From the NCBI GenBank assembly GCA_014338005.1, contig QUBZ01000014.1, forward strand, positions 1 through 62,613: DNA of 62,613 nucleotides, given 5' to 3'. Numbering within the stretch: position 1 is the stretch's first letter; each line of letters begins with the position of its first letter. The notes beneath the pieces were generated by a model. The model had not been told where the DNA came from. It saw only the letters and a program-made list of their open reading frames with translations, and searched no databases. Source of the DNA: Chloroflexota bacterium. Lineage in GTDB: Bacteria; Chloroflexota; Anaerolineae; Aggregatilineales; Phototrophicaceae. The position numbers were made by a program, and so were the translations under genes. Positions 51,964-60,548 of the stretch are shown in pieces.

Positions 51964-53265
51964 ATGACCCGCCGCACTGTTTTTGTTGCGCTTGCGTGTT
52001 TGTTGGCGCTGTTTGCCGGCAGCGCGCGCGCCGTTGAACCTCCGCAGATCATCGGCCCGGAAACCTACCCGGACGGCATCAACCCGCTGACCGGCCTGCC
52101 CGCCGACCCCGATCTGCTCAACCGGCGACCAATCCTCATCAAAGTATCCGACTATCCGCCGGTTGTTCGCCCGCAGTCCGGCCTAAACCAGGCCGATATC
52201 GTTTGGGAACATCTGCTGTCCGGCGGCGTGACGCGCTTCAGCGCCATTTATTTAGGTCAGGACGCCCCCCATGTCGGGCCGATTCGCAGCGCCCGGCTGG
52301 TAGATTTTGAACTCACGCGCATTTATCGCTCGTTATTTGTATATTCCGGTATGGCAGAAGGCACGATAAACGTGTTACGCACCGATGGGCTGGTATCCTC
52401 GCGCGCCATCGGCGGCAGCGGCCCCTGCCCGGCGCTGTGTCGTTTCCCTAAGGACGGGCTGGCGCTGGAACACACGCTGTACGGCGATACCACCGCACTG
52501 TACGAGGAAGCCGCTGCCCGCAGCCGTGACCTGACCCCCGAACCCGTTTACGGCATGGCTTTTAGTGAACAGCCCCCTGCCGGCGGCGTGCCGCTGGACG
52601 GCCTGTGGGTGCAGTACCGGGAAACCGAAATCGAATGGGCTTATGATGACGAAAGCGGGCGCTGGTTACGCAGCCAGGATGGCGCGGCGCATATGGACGC
52701 CGCCACCGGGACGCAGATTAATGCCGCTAATGTGCTGGTTATCGAGGATGACCACATCGAACAACCCTTCGTGAGCGCCAACTACTGGGGGCCGGGCGAT
52801 TTTGCATTTTCGGTCAATTTCATCGGCAGCGGGCGAATCGTGCTGCTGCGCGATGGCCGCTACTATGAAGGCCAGTGGCGGCGCGAAACCCGCGACGACC
52901 CCCTGACGTACTACGACCTGGAAGGCAATATCCTGCCTTTTAAACCCGGCAATACCTTTGTTAACCTGGTTCCGCGCTGGATTGATGGCTACCAACTGGT
53001 CTTTTTGCTGGAGGATGCTGCCAAAGTATCGGTTGTGACCGGCGGCGGAATCCTGATGCGGAACGGCCCCGGAGACGCTTATCGTTCGCCGGATGTGGCC
53101 TATCCCGGCGATACGTTCGAGGCGTTGGGACGCAACCGCTCCGCCGATTGGCTGCAGCTGCTGCGCCCCGGCGACGGCGTGATCTGGATGCCCGCGCGCG
53201 ACCTGGAACTGAACGGGCTGGATGCGATAAAGCTGCCTATCGCCCGACCGTCTAACGAACGTTAG
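51964..53265 (+). CDS. Secreted DUF3048 protein with C-terminal SH3-like domain
   Basis: From the ATG at 51964 (AGGAGA ribosome site) it has 433 residues. A signal peptide (RTVFVALACLLALFAGSARA) is followed by a DUF3048/YerB domain (about 25-330): RRPILIKVSDYPPVVRPQSG, SGGVTRFSAIYLGQDAPHVG, RSARLVDFELTRIY. The C-terminal 75 residues (ILMRNGPGDAYRSPDVAYPG) look like an SH3b domain. The function of DUF3048 is not known; it may bind the wall. It is transcribed toward its paralogue. Confidence 0.82.
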   Translation: MTRRTVFVALACLLALFAGSARAVEPPQIIGPETYPDGINPLTGLPADPDLLNRRPILIKVSDYPPVVRPQSGLNQADIVWEHLLSGGVTRFSAIYLGQDAPHVGPIRSARLVDFELTRIYRSLFVYSGMAEGTINVLRTDGLVSSRAIGGSGPCPALCRFPKDGLALEHTLYGDTTALYEEAAARSRDLTPEPVYGMAFSEQPPAGGVPLDGLWVQYRETEIEWAYDDESGRWLRSQDGAAHMDAATGTQINAANVLVIEDDHIEQPFVSANYWGPGDFAFSVNFIGSGRIVLLRDGRYYEGQWRRETRDDPLTYYDLEGNILPFKPGNTFVNLVPRWIDGYQLVFLLEDAAKVSVVTGGGILMRNGPGDAYRSPDVAYPGDTFEALGRNRSADWLQLLRPGDGVIWMPARDLELNGLDAIKLPIARPSNER

Positions 53266-53274
53266 TTTATCAGA

Positions 53275-53302
53275 CCGGGGCACGAACGCAATTGCGCCCC
53301 GG
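53275..53302. terminator. Hairpin between convergent DUF3048 genes
   Basis: The stem CCGGGGC/GCCCCGG with a 14-base loop lies between the two stops and could terminate both transcripts. Confidence 0.5.
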
Positions 53303-53310
53303 CAGGCGAT

Positions 53311-54669
53311 TTATAAATCCGGCGCGGGGGTCGGGCTTGGTCCCGGCGTGAGGGTGAAGGTGGGCGTGGCGCTGAGGCCGATGGTCGTCGCGGTGGCGGC
53401 CATGTCCGGTTTGGTTTCGCTGACGACAACATCTCCGAGCCAGCGCACGACCGAAACCCAGGTTCGCCCCGGTTTCATCATCATCGGCACGTTATTCCCA
53501 TAAAGCAGTTGCAGCGCGCTGCCGGGTTCGCGGTCCTTGCGGAACCAATAGCCCTGGTAAAGCTGCCCATCGCGCAGCAGATACGCGCGGCCTTGATCCC
53601 ACAGCGCGATTTCGTGCGAGGCGTAGTTCGCGCCGGGCGGGAATAGGTCGGGGCGTTCGTTGTGCGGCACTTCGATCACAATCAGATTATCCACCCAAAG
53701 CTGCTGGTTGTCGGCGATGTCGAAGTGGGGCAGGTCATCGGTGTAGCGCAGATAGTGACCGGAAGCCGCGTCATACTGCCAGCGGGCGCTGGTCTGGCCG
53801 TACCAGTCAATAAAAATGTCGTTGATCGGCTTGCCGTCGGGGTCGGGCTTTTCGTTAAAGGCGAAACCGCGCGCCCGCAGCGGGGTATTCACGTTGCGGC
53901 GGGTCGCCAGCGCCCATACCTGGTTGGTATCCAGGAACAGCGTATGCTCGAAAGCCAGGCCATCTTTGGGGAAGCGGCAGAAACCGGCTTCCTCGCAGTT
54001 GTCGCCCTTCAGCGGCGAAAAGGTCTGGTACACAAAATCCGCCGCCATGATGATTTTCTGAATCGGCTCGCTGGTGCCGGAGTAAGCGAACAGCGCGTTG
54101 TACATCGGGATGAGTTCCAGGTCGAACAGCCGCGCGCTGCGTACCGAACCGACATGATCGGGCGCATTGTTGCGGTAAATGGCGGCAAAGCGCGTGACGC
54201 CCCCCTCGACTTCATATTCATACACCACATCGGCCTGGTTAACGCCGCTTTGAGGGCGCACCACCGGGGGATAGTTGGAAATTTTGACGATCAGGTTGCG
54301 GCGTCCGGCGGCCTCTTCGTTCGGGTAGGGCAGGCCGGTCAGCGGGCTGATGCCCTCCGGGTATGAATAAGGCCCGATAGGCGTCGGCGTTGGCGTGGGG
54401 GTATCGGTGGGCGTCGGCGTATCGGTCGGGGTAAAAGAAGGCGTGAAGGTCAGCGTGGGGGTCGCCGTCGGTGTGAGGGTATGGGTCGGCGTCAGGGTCG
54501 CGCTCGGCGTGGCCGTTGGCCCGACGGGCGTATTCGTCGCAAACAGCAGCGGCGCGGGCGAAGGTGTGTTTGTGCCGGGAAGCTGCGCCTGACCATAAAC
54601 CACATAAGGAACCGCTGTGGCAAGCGCCAGCAGCGCCGTTATTGAAAAACGTGCGAGAGTGCGTCGCAT
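53311..54669 (-). CDS. Secreted DUF3048 protein with Thr-Pro linker
   Basis: It has 452 residues from the ATG at 54669; the longer frame upstream has no signal peptide. The N-terminal signal peptide (MRRTLARFSITALLALATAV) is followed by a Thr-Pro-rich linker of about 65 residues (TPTDTPTPTDTPTPTPTP), typical of Chloroflexota surface proteins, and then a full DUF3048 domain (RRNLIVKISNYPPVVRPQSG, EGGVTRFAAIYRNNAPDHVG). Another Thr-Pro tail ends it. Its domain aligns with that of the convergent neighbour over about 300 residues, so they are paralogues. Confidence 0.82.
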   Translation of the reverse strand: MRRTLARFSITALLALATAVPYVVYGQAQLPGTNTPSPAPLLFATNTPVGPTATPSATLTPTHTLTPTATPTLTFTPSFTPTDTPTPTDTPTPTPTPIGPYSYPEGISPLTGLPYPNEEAAGRRNLIVKISNYPPVVRPQSGVNQADVVYEYEVEGGVTRFAAIYRNNAPDHVGSVRSARLFDLELIPMYNALFAYSGTSEPIQKIIMAADFVYQTFSPLKGDNCEEAGFCRFPKDGLAFEHTLFLDTNQVWALATRRNVNTPLRARGFAFNEKPDPDGKPINDIFIDWYGQTSARWQYDAASGHYLRYTDDLPHFDIADNQQLWVDNLIVIEVPHNERPDLFPPGANYASHEIALWDQGRAYLLRDGQLYQGYWFRKDREPGSALQLLYGNNVPMMMKPGRTWVSVVRWLGDVVVSETKPDMAATATTIGLSATPTFTLTPGPSPTPAPDL

Positions 54670-54876
54670 AACGTCGGAAAAACCTCGTCTCGTTTTGAGT
54701 GCCGGGGAGCAAGTATAGCACCATGCCGCCGATTGCAAAGGGGTATTCGCGCCGGGCGTAGACCAAACGCCGAGTAACCGGCATGTAAGCCGGGTGTTAG
54801 AACACGAAGCGCAAGCGTACAATACACTTTAACACCGATTAATCGGGTTATCCGGCTTTCTGGTAGTTATTTTCTT

Positions 54877-56031
54877 ATGCGGCAAACAATCAGAATCACG
54901 GCCATCCTGCTGTTGAATACGCTGGTTATCCTGCTGGTTTTTGAACTGCTGGCGCGGGCGATTCTATGGCGCAGTCCGGCGGGGCAGAGTACCACGCCGC
55001 CAGGTTTTGGCTTCAGCGCCGGGGGCTATGGCGATCTGCTTCCCAACCTGGATACCGTCGAAAAGCTGATGCCCACGCGCCCCTATCACCTGCAAACCAA
55101 CAGCGCCGGCCTGCGGAACAGTGAGGAAGTGCGGGATGATGCGTTCCGTATCCTGGTGGTCGGCGATTCGTTCGTTTACGGCATGTACGTCCATAACCGG
55201 GAGACGTTTCCGGCGCGGCTGGAAGAACAGCTCAACGGGCGGCTGGAAACGCGCGTCCAAGTGTTAAACGCCGGCGTGCCGGGTTATACCATCGCCGACG
55301 AGATGGATTATCTCAACGAAAAAGGATTGGCGCTAAAGCCCGATCTGGTCATCCTGGGTTTTTACACCAACGATATTTTTGATTTTTATCCCATCATGCG
55401 GGAATATTTTTCCCGCCCGGTGATGCTGGGTTTTGCGCCGCCCACCGCCAGGCCGCCTTCGGCGCTGCAAGTTTTTCTGCGCGACAACCTGGCGCTGTAC
55501 AACCTGTGGCGGCGGCTGCGCGGCGAGTATCAGGAAGCGCAGATCGAGGCGGAAATCAACCGCGTGACGCCGACCGTTCCGGGGCTGCACCGCACATATC
55601 AAGACCTGACATTTTTAAAGCCGGATGCGCCGGAATTTGCGGGGGAATGGCAGGCTTACGAAGACGCCCTGCGCGAAACGCTGGCGCTGCTGGCCGAACG
55701 CGGCATCCCGGCGGCGATGGTGGCCTGGCCTGATCTGTCGCAAATGCCGACCGACGGCGGCCTGCCGGACGCGCCACAGCGGATGCTGGCGCATGTGACC
55801 GCCGAAACCGGCACGCTGTTCCTCGATCTGCTGCCGGTTTACCGCGCGGCGGGTGATATTACGTCGCTGTACCTGATGTATTATGACCCGGATGCGCCGG
55901 TTGACCCCAACGCGCCGGATGCTGCCGTTTTGCGGTACAGCGGCGACGGCCATCCCTCGGCCTACGGCCATCAGGTTGCGGCGCAGGCGATGGCGGAACT
56001 GCTGATTCAAAATGGCCTCGTCCCCCGGTAA
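54877..56031 (+). CDS. Membrane-anchored SGNH hydrolase
   Basis: The 384-residue protein has an N-terminal helix (about 7-28) and an SGNH/GDSL fold with the block I motif VVGDSFVYG, the Asn block VILGFYTNDIFD and the block V motif DGHPSAYGHQ (Asp-His dyad). It should be an esterase or acyltransferase for an envelope glycan or lipid; algX/alginate-like deacetylases share this layout. The next gene has its own promoter. Confidence 0.85.
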   Translation: MRQTIRITAILLLNTLVILLVFELLARAILWRSPAGQSTTPPGFGFSAGGYGDLLPNLDTVEKLMPTRPYHLQTNSAGLRNSEEVRDDAFRILVVGDSFVYGMYVHNRETFPARLEEQLNGRLETRVQVLNAGVPGYTIADEMDYLNEKGLALKPDLVILGFYTNDIFDFYPIMREYFSRPVMLGFAPPTARPPSALQVFLRDNLALYNLWRRLRGEYQEAQIEAEINRVTPTVPGLHRTYQDLTFLKPDAPEFAGEWQAYEDALRETLALLAERGIPAAMVAWPDLSQMPTDGGLPDAPQRMLAHVTAETGTLFLDLLPVYRAAGDITSLYLMYYDPDAPVDPNAPDAAVLRYSGDGHPSAYGHQVAAQAMAELLIQNGLVPR

Positions 56032-56101
56032 CAAGCGATGCGCGCGTCGTTCTATTAAATCCTGCTCCCAGTTCTCTCACGAACAATTCATCGTCAAAAG
56101 C

Positions 56102-56131
56102 TTGACAATAGATGAACAGAAGGCGTAGGAT
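56102..56131 (+). promoter_or_regulatory. Promoter of the ABC-2 exporter operon
   Basis: A perfect TTGACA (56102..56107) and TAGGAT (56126..56131) are separated by 18 bases, about 30 bases before the start codon. Confidence 0.65.
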
Positions 56132-56166
56132 TGCCATATAGAAAACACACGGGAGGGGAACGCAGC

Positions 56167-57138
56167 ATGTCGAACCGCGAAATCGTGGCGGAGAACCTGG
56201 TTAAACGCTACAACGGGAACGTGACCGCCGTCAATGATGTATCATTCCGGGTGAAGTCCGGCGAGATTTTTGGCTTCCTTGGCCCCAACGGCGCAGGAAA
56301 AAGCACCACTGTCGCCATGCTGACCACGCTGATCGTGCCAACCGAGGGCAAAGCCACCGTTGGCGGTTATGATGTCGTTTCACAGGCTGGCGAAGTGCGC
56401 CGCATCGCGGGCGTGGCGCTGCAAGAAATCGGCATTGACCCCCTCATGAAGTCAATGGAACTGCTCACCATCCAGGCGCAGATGTTTGGCCTCAGCCGCC
56501 GTCAGGCGCAGGAACGCGCGCGCGAACTACTCGATCTGGTGAAACTCTCCAATGTGACCGACCGGCGCGTGGGCAAATACAGCGGCGGAATGCGCCGCCG
56601 CCTTGATCTGGCGCTGGCACTGGCGCACGAACCGGCCATCCTGTTTTTGGACGAGCCGACCACCGGCCTCGACCCGGCCAGCCGCCGCGACATCTGGAAC
56701 GAAGTGCGCCGCCTGAACAAACAGCTTGGCATGACCATCTTCCTGACTACGCAGTACCTCGAAGAAGCCGACGAACTGGCCGACCGGGTTGCCATCATCA
56801 ACAATGGCCGTATCGTCGTCGAAGGCACGCCCGCCGACCTGAAGGCCGGCCTGGGCGCGGAGTCTATAAACGTCACCTTCCGCGAAACCGAAGATGCCGA
56901 ACGCGCCCGTTCTGAACTGGCCGCGATGGCTGAACGCGCGCAGGTTGACCGTAAAACGCTGCGTTTGTACCTCAGCCGCGCTGCTGAGTCCGTGCCGGTG
57001 GTGGTCAACCGCCTGGGGCAGACCGGATTGGAACCGGTCTCATTAACCTTGACACAGCCGACGCTGGATGATGTGTTCCTGCACTTCACCGGTCGGCGTT
57101 TCAGCGCCGAAGACATGCCGGAAGCCGAAGTTGCCTAG
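56167..57138 (+). CDS. ABC-2 type exporter ATP-binding protein
   Basis: It has 323 residues from the ATG at 56167 (GGAGGGG ribosome site; a longer frame begins 36 bases earlier). The Walker A GPNGAGKST, the signature YSGGMRRRLDLA and Walker B ILFLDEPTTGLD are intact. The C-terminal 90 residues are a DUF4162-like domain usual in drug or daunorubicin-type exporters. It powers the membrane partner next to it. Confidence 0.94.
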   Translation: MSNREIVAENLVKRYNGNVTAVNDVSFRVKSGEIFGFLGPNGAGKSTTVAMLTTLIVPTEGKATVGGYDVVSQAGEVRRIAGVALQEIGIDPLMKSMELLTIQAQMFGLSRRQAQERARELLDLVKLSNVTDRRVGKYSGGMRRRLDLALALAHEPAILFLDEPTTGLDPASRRDIWNEVRRLNKQLGMTIFLTTQYLEEADELADRVAIINNGRIVVEGTPADLKAGLGAESINVTFRETEDAERARSELAAMAERAQVDRKTLRLYLSRAAESVPVVVNRLGQTGLEPVSLTLTQPTLDDVFLHFTGRRFSAEDMPEAEVA

Positions 57139-57174
57139 CCGTTAGCCAGTGAGATTAAAAGAGGAAAAACCATT

Positions 57175-58011
57175 ATGAGCGTGATCTCCAATCCGACGAC
57201 TTTAGTGGGTATCCGCCGGGCAGAACGCCCCGTCTCGATGCCATTTTTCCTGCAAGTGACCACCATGACCTGGCGCAGCCTGGTGACGATTTTTCGCACG
57301 CCGGCGGCGGTCGTTCCCGGTCTGCTCATCAGCGCCTTCTTCCTGTTCGTTTACGAAGCATCGCTGGGCAACGCTTCCAACTTCCTGCCGGGGCTGGCCG
57401 GGAAAAGCTACCTGGCCTTCATCCTGCCTGTGTCGGTCATCAGCTCAGCCTTGAGCGGGGCGGCGCTGGCCGGTGAAGCCATCGTGCGGGATATCGAAAA
57501 CGGCTACTTCAACAAGCTGCTGCTGACGCCCATCAACCGGAGGGCGCTGCTGCTCGGCCCGATGATCGCTGGTGCGCTCGTGTTGGGACTGCAAACGGCG
57601 ATTGTGGTGGTGGTCGGCCTGCTGATGGGATTGCGCCCCGAAACCGGCGTAGCGGGTATCGCGGCGGTGATGGGTCTGGCGGTTCTGTTAGGCGTGGCAT
57701 TCTCCGGTTTCACGGTGTCTATCGCGCTGCGGACAGGCAGCGGCGCGGCTACCCAGGGCGCTTCGTTCCTGTTTTTCCCGCTCACCTTCCTGACGGCCAC
57801 TTTTGTACCGCTGTCTCTGCTGACAGGCTGGATTAAAACGGCTGCGACCTACAACCCCATCACTTACATCCTGGAGGCCATGCGTTCAGTGCTGCTGACA
57901 GGATGGGAAGCCGACGTGCTGGCGCGAGGTCTGCTGGCGATCCTGGCAATGGCCGCGCTGACCTTCACCTTCGCCATTCTCAGCCTGCGCGCCCGCACCC
58001 GCCGCCGTTAG
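57175..58011 (+). CDS. ABC-2 type transporter permease
   Basis: The 278-residue protein has six hydrophobic helices and the ABC-2 features of the daunorubicin permease type: GLLISAFFLFVYEASLG, SGAALAGEAIVRDIENGYFN and TPINRRALLLGPMIAGALVL. It pairs with the ATPase gene 36 bases upstream. The exported compound is unknown; lipids, antibiotics or polysaccharides are common. Confidence 0.92.
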   Translation: MSVISNPTTLVGIRRAERPVSMPFFLQVTTMTWRSLVTIFRTPAAVVPGLLISAFFLFVYEASLGNASNFLPGLAGKSYLAFILPVSVISSALSGAALAGEAIVRDIENGYFNKLLLTPINRRALLLGPMIAGALVLGLQTAIVVVVGLLMGLRPETGVAGIAAVMGLAVLLGVAFSGFTVSIALRTGSGAATQGASFLFFPLTFLTATFVPLSLLTGWIKTAATYNPITYILEAMRSVLLTGWEADVLARGLLAILAMAALTFTFAILSLRARTRRR

Positions 58012-58191
58012 ACTGCTCGACGAAATCTTCTCTCCGCGTATAAAACACAGAGGCGCAGCGAGATTTGATCTCCGCGCTTCTATCGTTTTGCATCTATGCG
58101 TTACAATGCACCCCTGTTCTGACCGAAATTTCCGGCAGCGCGAAATATCGTTGTATAATAGTTTGAACAAAAAACCCGCGCGCGGGGTATT
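58012..58191. other. Intergenic region within the exporter locus
   Basis: It holds no gene. TATAAT at about 58155..58160 preceded by TG could be an extended -10 promoter for the third membrane-protein gene, and I see no strong terminator after the permease gene. Confidence 0.4.
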
Positions 58192-59070
58192 GTGGGTAAT
58201 ATTCGCTATAAACCGGATGTGGTAAAAGACGTGGAACGCGCCAAAACTGATATCAGCGTTATTCATCTGCCGGCCAAGTACCAGACCATCGAACTGGACA
58301 GCCGCCTGCCTTATTGGGCGCGGCGCTCCAACCCGATCATTCGCCGCCAGCTGGGCATGTACTGGAAAACCATCCTGCCGGAGATCAGCGGGCTGGCAAA
58401 AATTGTGTTGGTGCAGGTCGTGCTGGTGCTGCTAACGCTGGTCTGGCCGTTCCTGTTTGATCTGGCGCTGCCGACCATCACCGCTGCGCTGCTGTTGTTT
58501 CCTATCGCCGTGTTTCTGTACGGGCAAATCCTGGCTTCGATTGGCTTTACTGCCGCGCTGTCCATCGTGGATGAACTGCGGAACGGCACGTTTGACCTGG
58601 TGCGGGCCACCCCGCTGCGGCTGGAGTCCATCCTCGCCAGCAAAATCGCCGCTGCCATCTGGCGGCAGGTGGAAAACCTCAGCCTGCTGATTCTGGCGGT
58701 GTCGCTGCTCAGTATGCCGCTGCTGATTTCGCAGTACGCCACCATGTACCCGCTTGACCATTACCCCTATCTTTCGCGGGTCGCCATGATTTTGGGGCTG
58801 GTTGTATCGCTCGTCCGGCTGATGATCGAGCCGTTTATGGTGGGCGCGATAGGGCTGCTGGCGGGCGCGGCCTTCCCGCTGCGTTCGACGGCCATCATCA
58901 CCACCGGCTTTCTGGGCGGGTTTTACTTCTTTCTGCTCAATTTGGCGCGGTTGGTGCCTATGCCCTGGCCGGTGCGTTTTGTGCTGGATTTTGCGCTGCC
59001 CATTGCGCTGCCGCTGGTCATCACCTGGCTGTCGCTGCGCGTCACCCAATACTTGATTAGCCGTAACTGA
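58192..59070 (+). CDS. Membrane protein of the ABC-2 exporter locus
   Basis: The 292-residue protein has an N-terminal soluble region of about 60 residues and at least six hydrophobic helices. One stretch (SIVDELRNGTFDLVRATPLR) resembles the coupling helix region of ABC-2 permeases, so it may be a second, diverged permease. The start is GTG at 58192, 180 bases after the permease; an AT-rich gap (58012..58191) with an own -10-like GTTGTATAATAG suggests separate expression as well. Confidence 0.7.
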   Translation: MGNIRYKPDVVKDVERAKTDISVIHLPAKYQTIELDSRLPYWARRSNPIIRRQLGMYWKTILPEISGLAKIVLVQVVLVLLTLVWPFLFDLALPTITAALLLFPIAVFLYGQILASIGFTAALSIVDELRNGTFDLVRATPLRLESILASKIAAAIWRQVENLSLLILAVSLLSMPLLISQYATMYPLDHYPYLSRVAMILGLVVSLVRLMIEPFMVGAIGLLAGAAFPLRSTAIITTGFLGGFYFFLLNLARLVPMPWPVRFVLDFALPIALPLVITWLSLRVTQYLISRN

Positions 59071-59223
59071 AACGTAGGCCAACCGTCCGGTAAGCCGGAA
59101 AACCCCTCGCGTATGCTGGATAACAAGGTAGATTTCTACCGGTAAGCCTTTAAAACGGCGTTATTATTCATTTCGCCGGTACAATCAATCGGTAGATTTA
59201 GTGGAGACGCGAGGTAAAACACG

Positions 59224-60399
59224 ATGCACAGGAATTTACGCTTTTTTGTCCTGGCGTTGGCGCTGGTGCTGACGCTGGCCGTAACCGCGCAGGCGCAGGA
59301 TATTTCGCCCACGCCGGGCGAAGTCAACCCCAACGCGAACATCAGCTGGCCGCCGCCGGTTTATGTGCTGCGCGGCCAGTTCGCCGTGCGTGGGTCGGCC
59401 AACCTGCCCAATATGCTGAGTTATTTTTTGGAGTTTCGCCCGCTGGAAGATGACCTGAGCAGCGCCGACGATACCGTACCCTGGTTTCCGGTCACGGCGG
59501 CGCTTCAGGCTGCCGTCCGGGATGACGTGCTGGGCATCTGGGATACCACACTGGTCGAGGACGGCCTGTACGAACTGCGCCTGACGATCAACCTGCAAAA
59601 TAACCAGCGCGAGTTCTTCCGTGTTGCGCCGCTGCGGGTGGAAAACGAGCCGCCGCCGTTTGCGGTTACGCCGGTCGCGCCGCTCCCGACTCCGACAACC
59701 TCAGCGCCCCCGCCGCCGCCGCAGCCGACGCCGACCCAGTTCGACCCCACGCCGCGCGCGACCGTTAGCGCCAATGTGCCGGTCAACGTCCGCCGGGGCG
59801 ACAGCGTGATTTATGAAGCGTTTGCCGCTTTGCAGCCCGGCCAGACCGTCACCATCGTCGGGCGCAGCAGCACCGGCAGCGGCTGGTACGTGGTTGATTT
59901 GCCCAATGGGCAGCGTGGATGGGTCGCGCCGACGGTCGTCACCGTCAGCGGAGATCTGAGCGGCGTGCCGTTCGTCGCGCCGCCGCCGCCGCCCACGCCG
60001 ACCCCGATTCCGGCCACGCCGACGCCAGCCGCGACGGTGAATCTGGTCGCTGGCAACTTCCGCTTCGATCCGCCGTCGCCGACGTGCAACCAGACCTTTA
60101 ACGTCTATCTGGACGTGGCGAACTTCGGCACGACGGCCAACCCCAGCGGGTTGATTTCGGTGCAGGACTTCCGGGTAGCCGACGGCTCGCTCCAGGTCAG
60201 TACGGTCGGCGCGATCCCGGTTATCCAGCCCGGCCAGACGGTTAACGTCGGCCCGATTCCGCTGACGGTCAGCACCTTCTACGACGAACAACACCGGCTG
60301 GTCATCACACTCGACCCCGGCAACCTGATCCCGGAAACCAGCGAAACCGATAACACCATCATCGCCGTTTACACGCTGCAAAAAGGCGTCTGCCCGTAA
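59224..60399 (+). CDS. Secreted protein with WPPPVY module, SH3b and CARDB-like domains
   Basis: The 391-residue protein has a signal peptide (about 1-24), an N-terminal beta module (about 30-140: SWPPPVYVLRGQFAVRGSAN, DGLYELRLTINLQNNQ), a Pro-Thr linker, an SH3b domain (about 175-225: VRRGDSVIYEAFAALQPG, NGQRGWVAP), a second linker and a CARDB-like adhesive domain (about 265-388: VYLDVANFGTTANPSGLIS, VITLDPGNLIPETSETDNTI). It is likely a surface adhesin or wall-binding scaffold. The N-terminal module recurs in the next gene. Confidence 0.8.
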   Translation: MHRNLRFFVLALALVLTLAVTAQAQDISPTPGEVNPNANISWPPPVYVLRGQFAVRGSANLPNMLSYFLEFRPLEDDLSSADDTVPWFPVTAALQAAVRDDVLGIWDTTLVEDGLYELRLTINLQNNQREFFRVAPLRVENEPPPFAVTPVAPLPTPTTSAPPPPPQPTPTQFDPTPRATVSANVPVNVRRGDSVIYEAFAALQPGQTVTIVGRSSTGSGWYVVDLPNGQRGWVAPTVVTVSGDLSGVPFVAPPPPPTPTPIPATPTPAATVNLVAGNFRFDPPSPTCNQTFNVYLDVANFGTTANPSGLISVQDFRVADGSLQVSTVGAIPVIQPGQTVNVGPIPLTVSTFYDEQHRLVITLDPGNLIPETSETDNTIIAVYTLQKGVCP

Positions 60400-60430
60400 T
60401 CAGACCGGGAACCGGTAAGCACCAGAACAA

Positions 60431-60462
60431 CTATAAGGGCGGGGCAGAACCCGCCCTTATAG
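60431..60462. terminator. Strong hairpin between the two module genes
   Basis: The perfect 13-bp stem CTATAAGGGCGGG/CCCGCCCTTATAG with a 6-base loop lies just after the first gene. There is no T-run, so it may slow decay rather than end transcription. Confidence 0.55.
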
Positions 60463-60548
60463 CAAGTTATAATCCGCCTTTGTTTCCCAGCGGTTGGGGT
60501 GGTTTTTCCTGGCTTTTACCCGGAGGTTGTTTTTAAGGAGGGCTGCTT

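Noticed and set aside
54395..54592. Plus-strand frame with Val-Gly repeats
   Set aside because: It is the reverse strand of the Thr-Pro linker of the DUF3048 gene, so a low-complexity shadow.
58192..59070. Typical ABC-2 permease
   Set aside because: The ABC-2 pattern is weak and an extra soluble start is present, so I call it only a membrane protein of the exporter locus.
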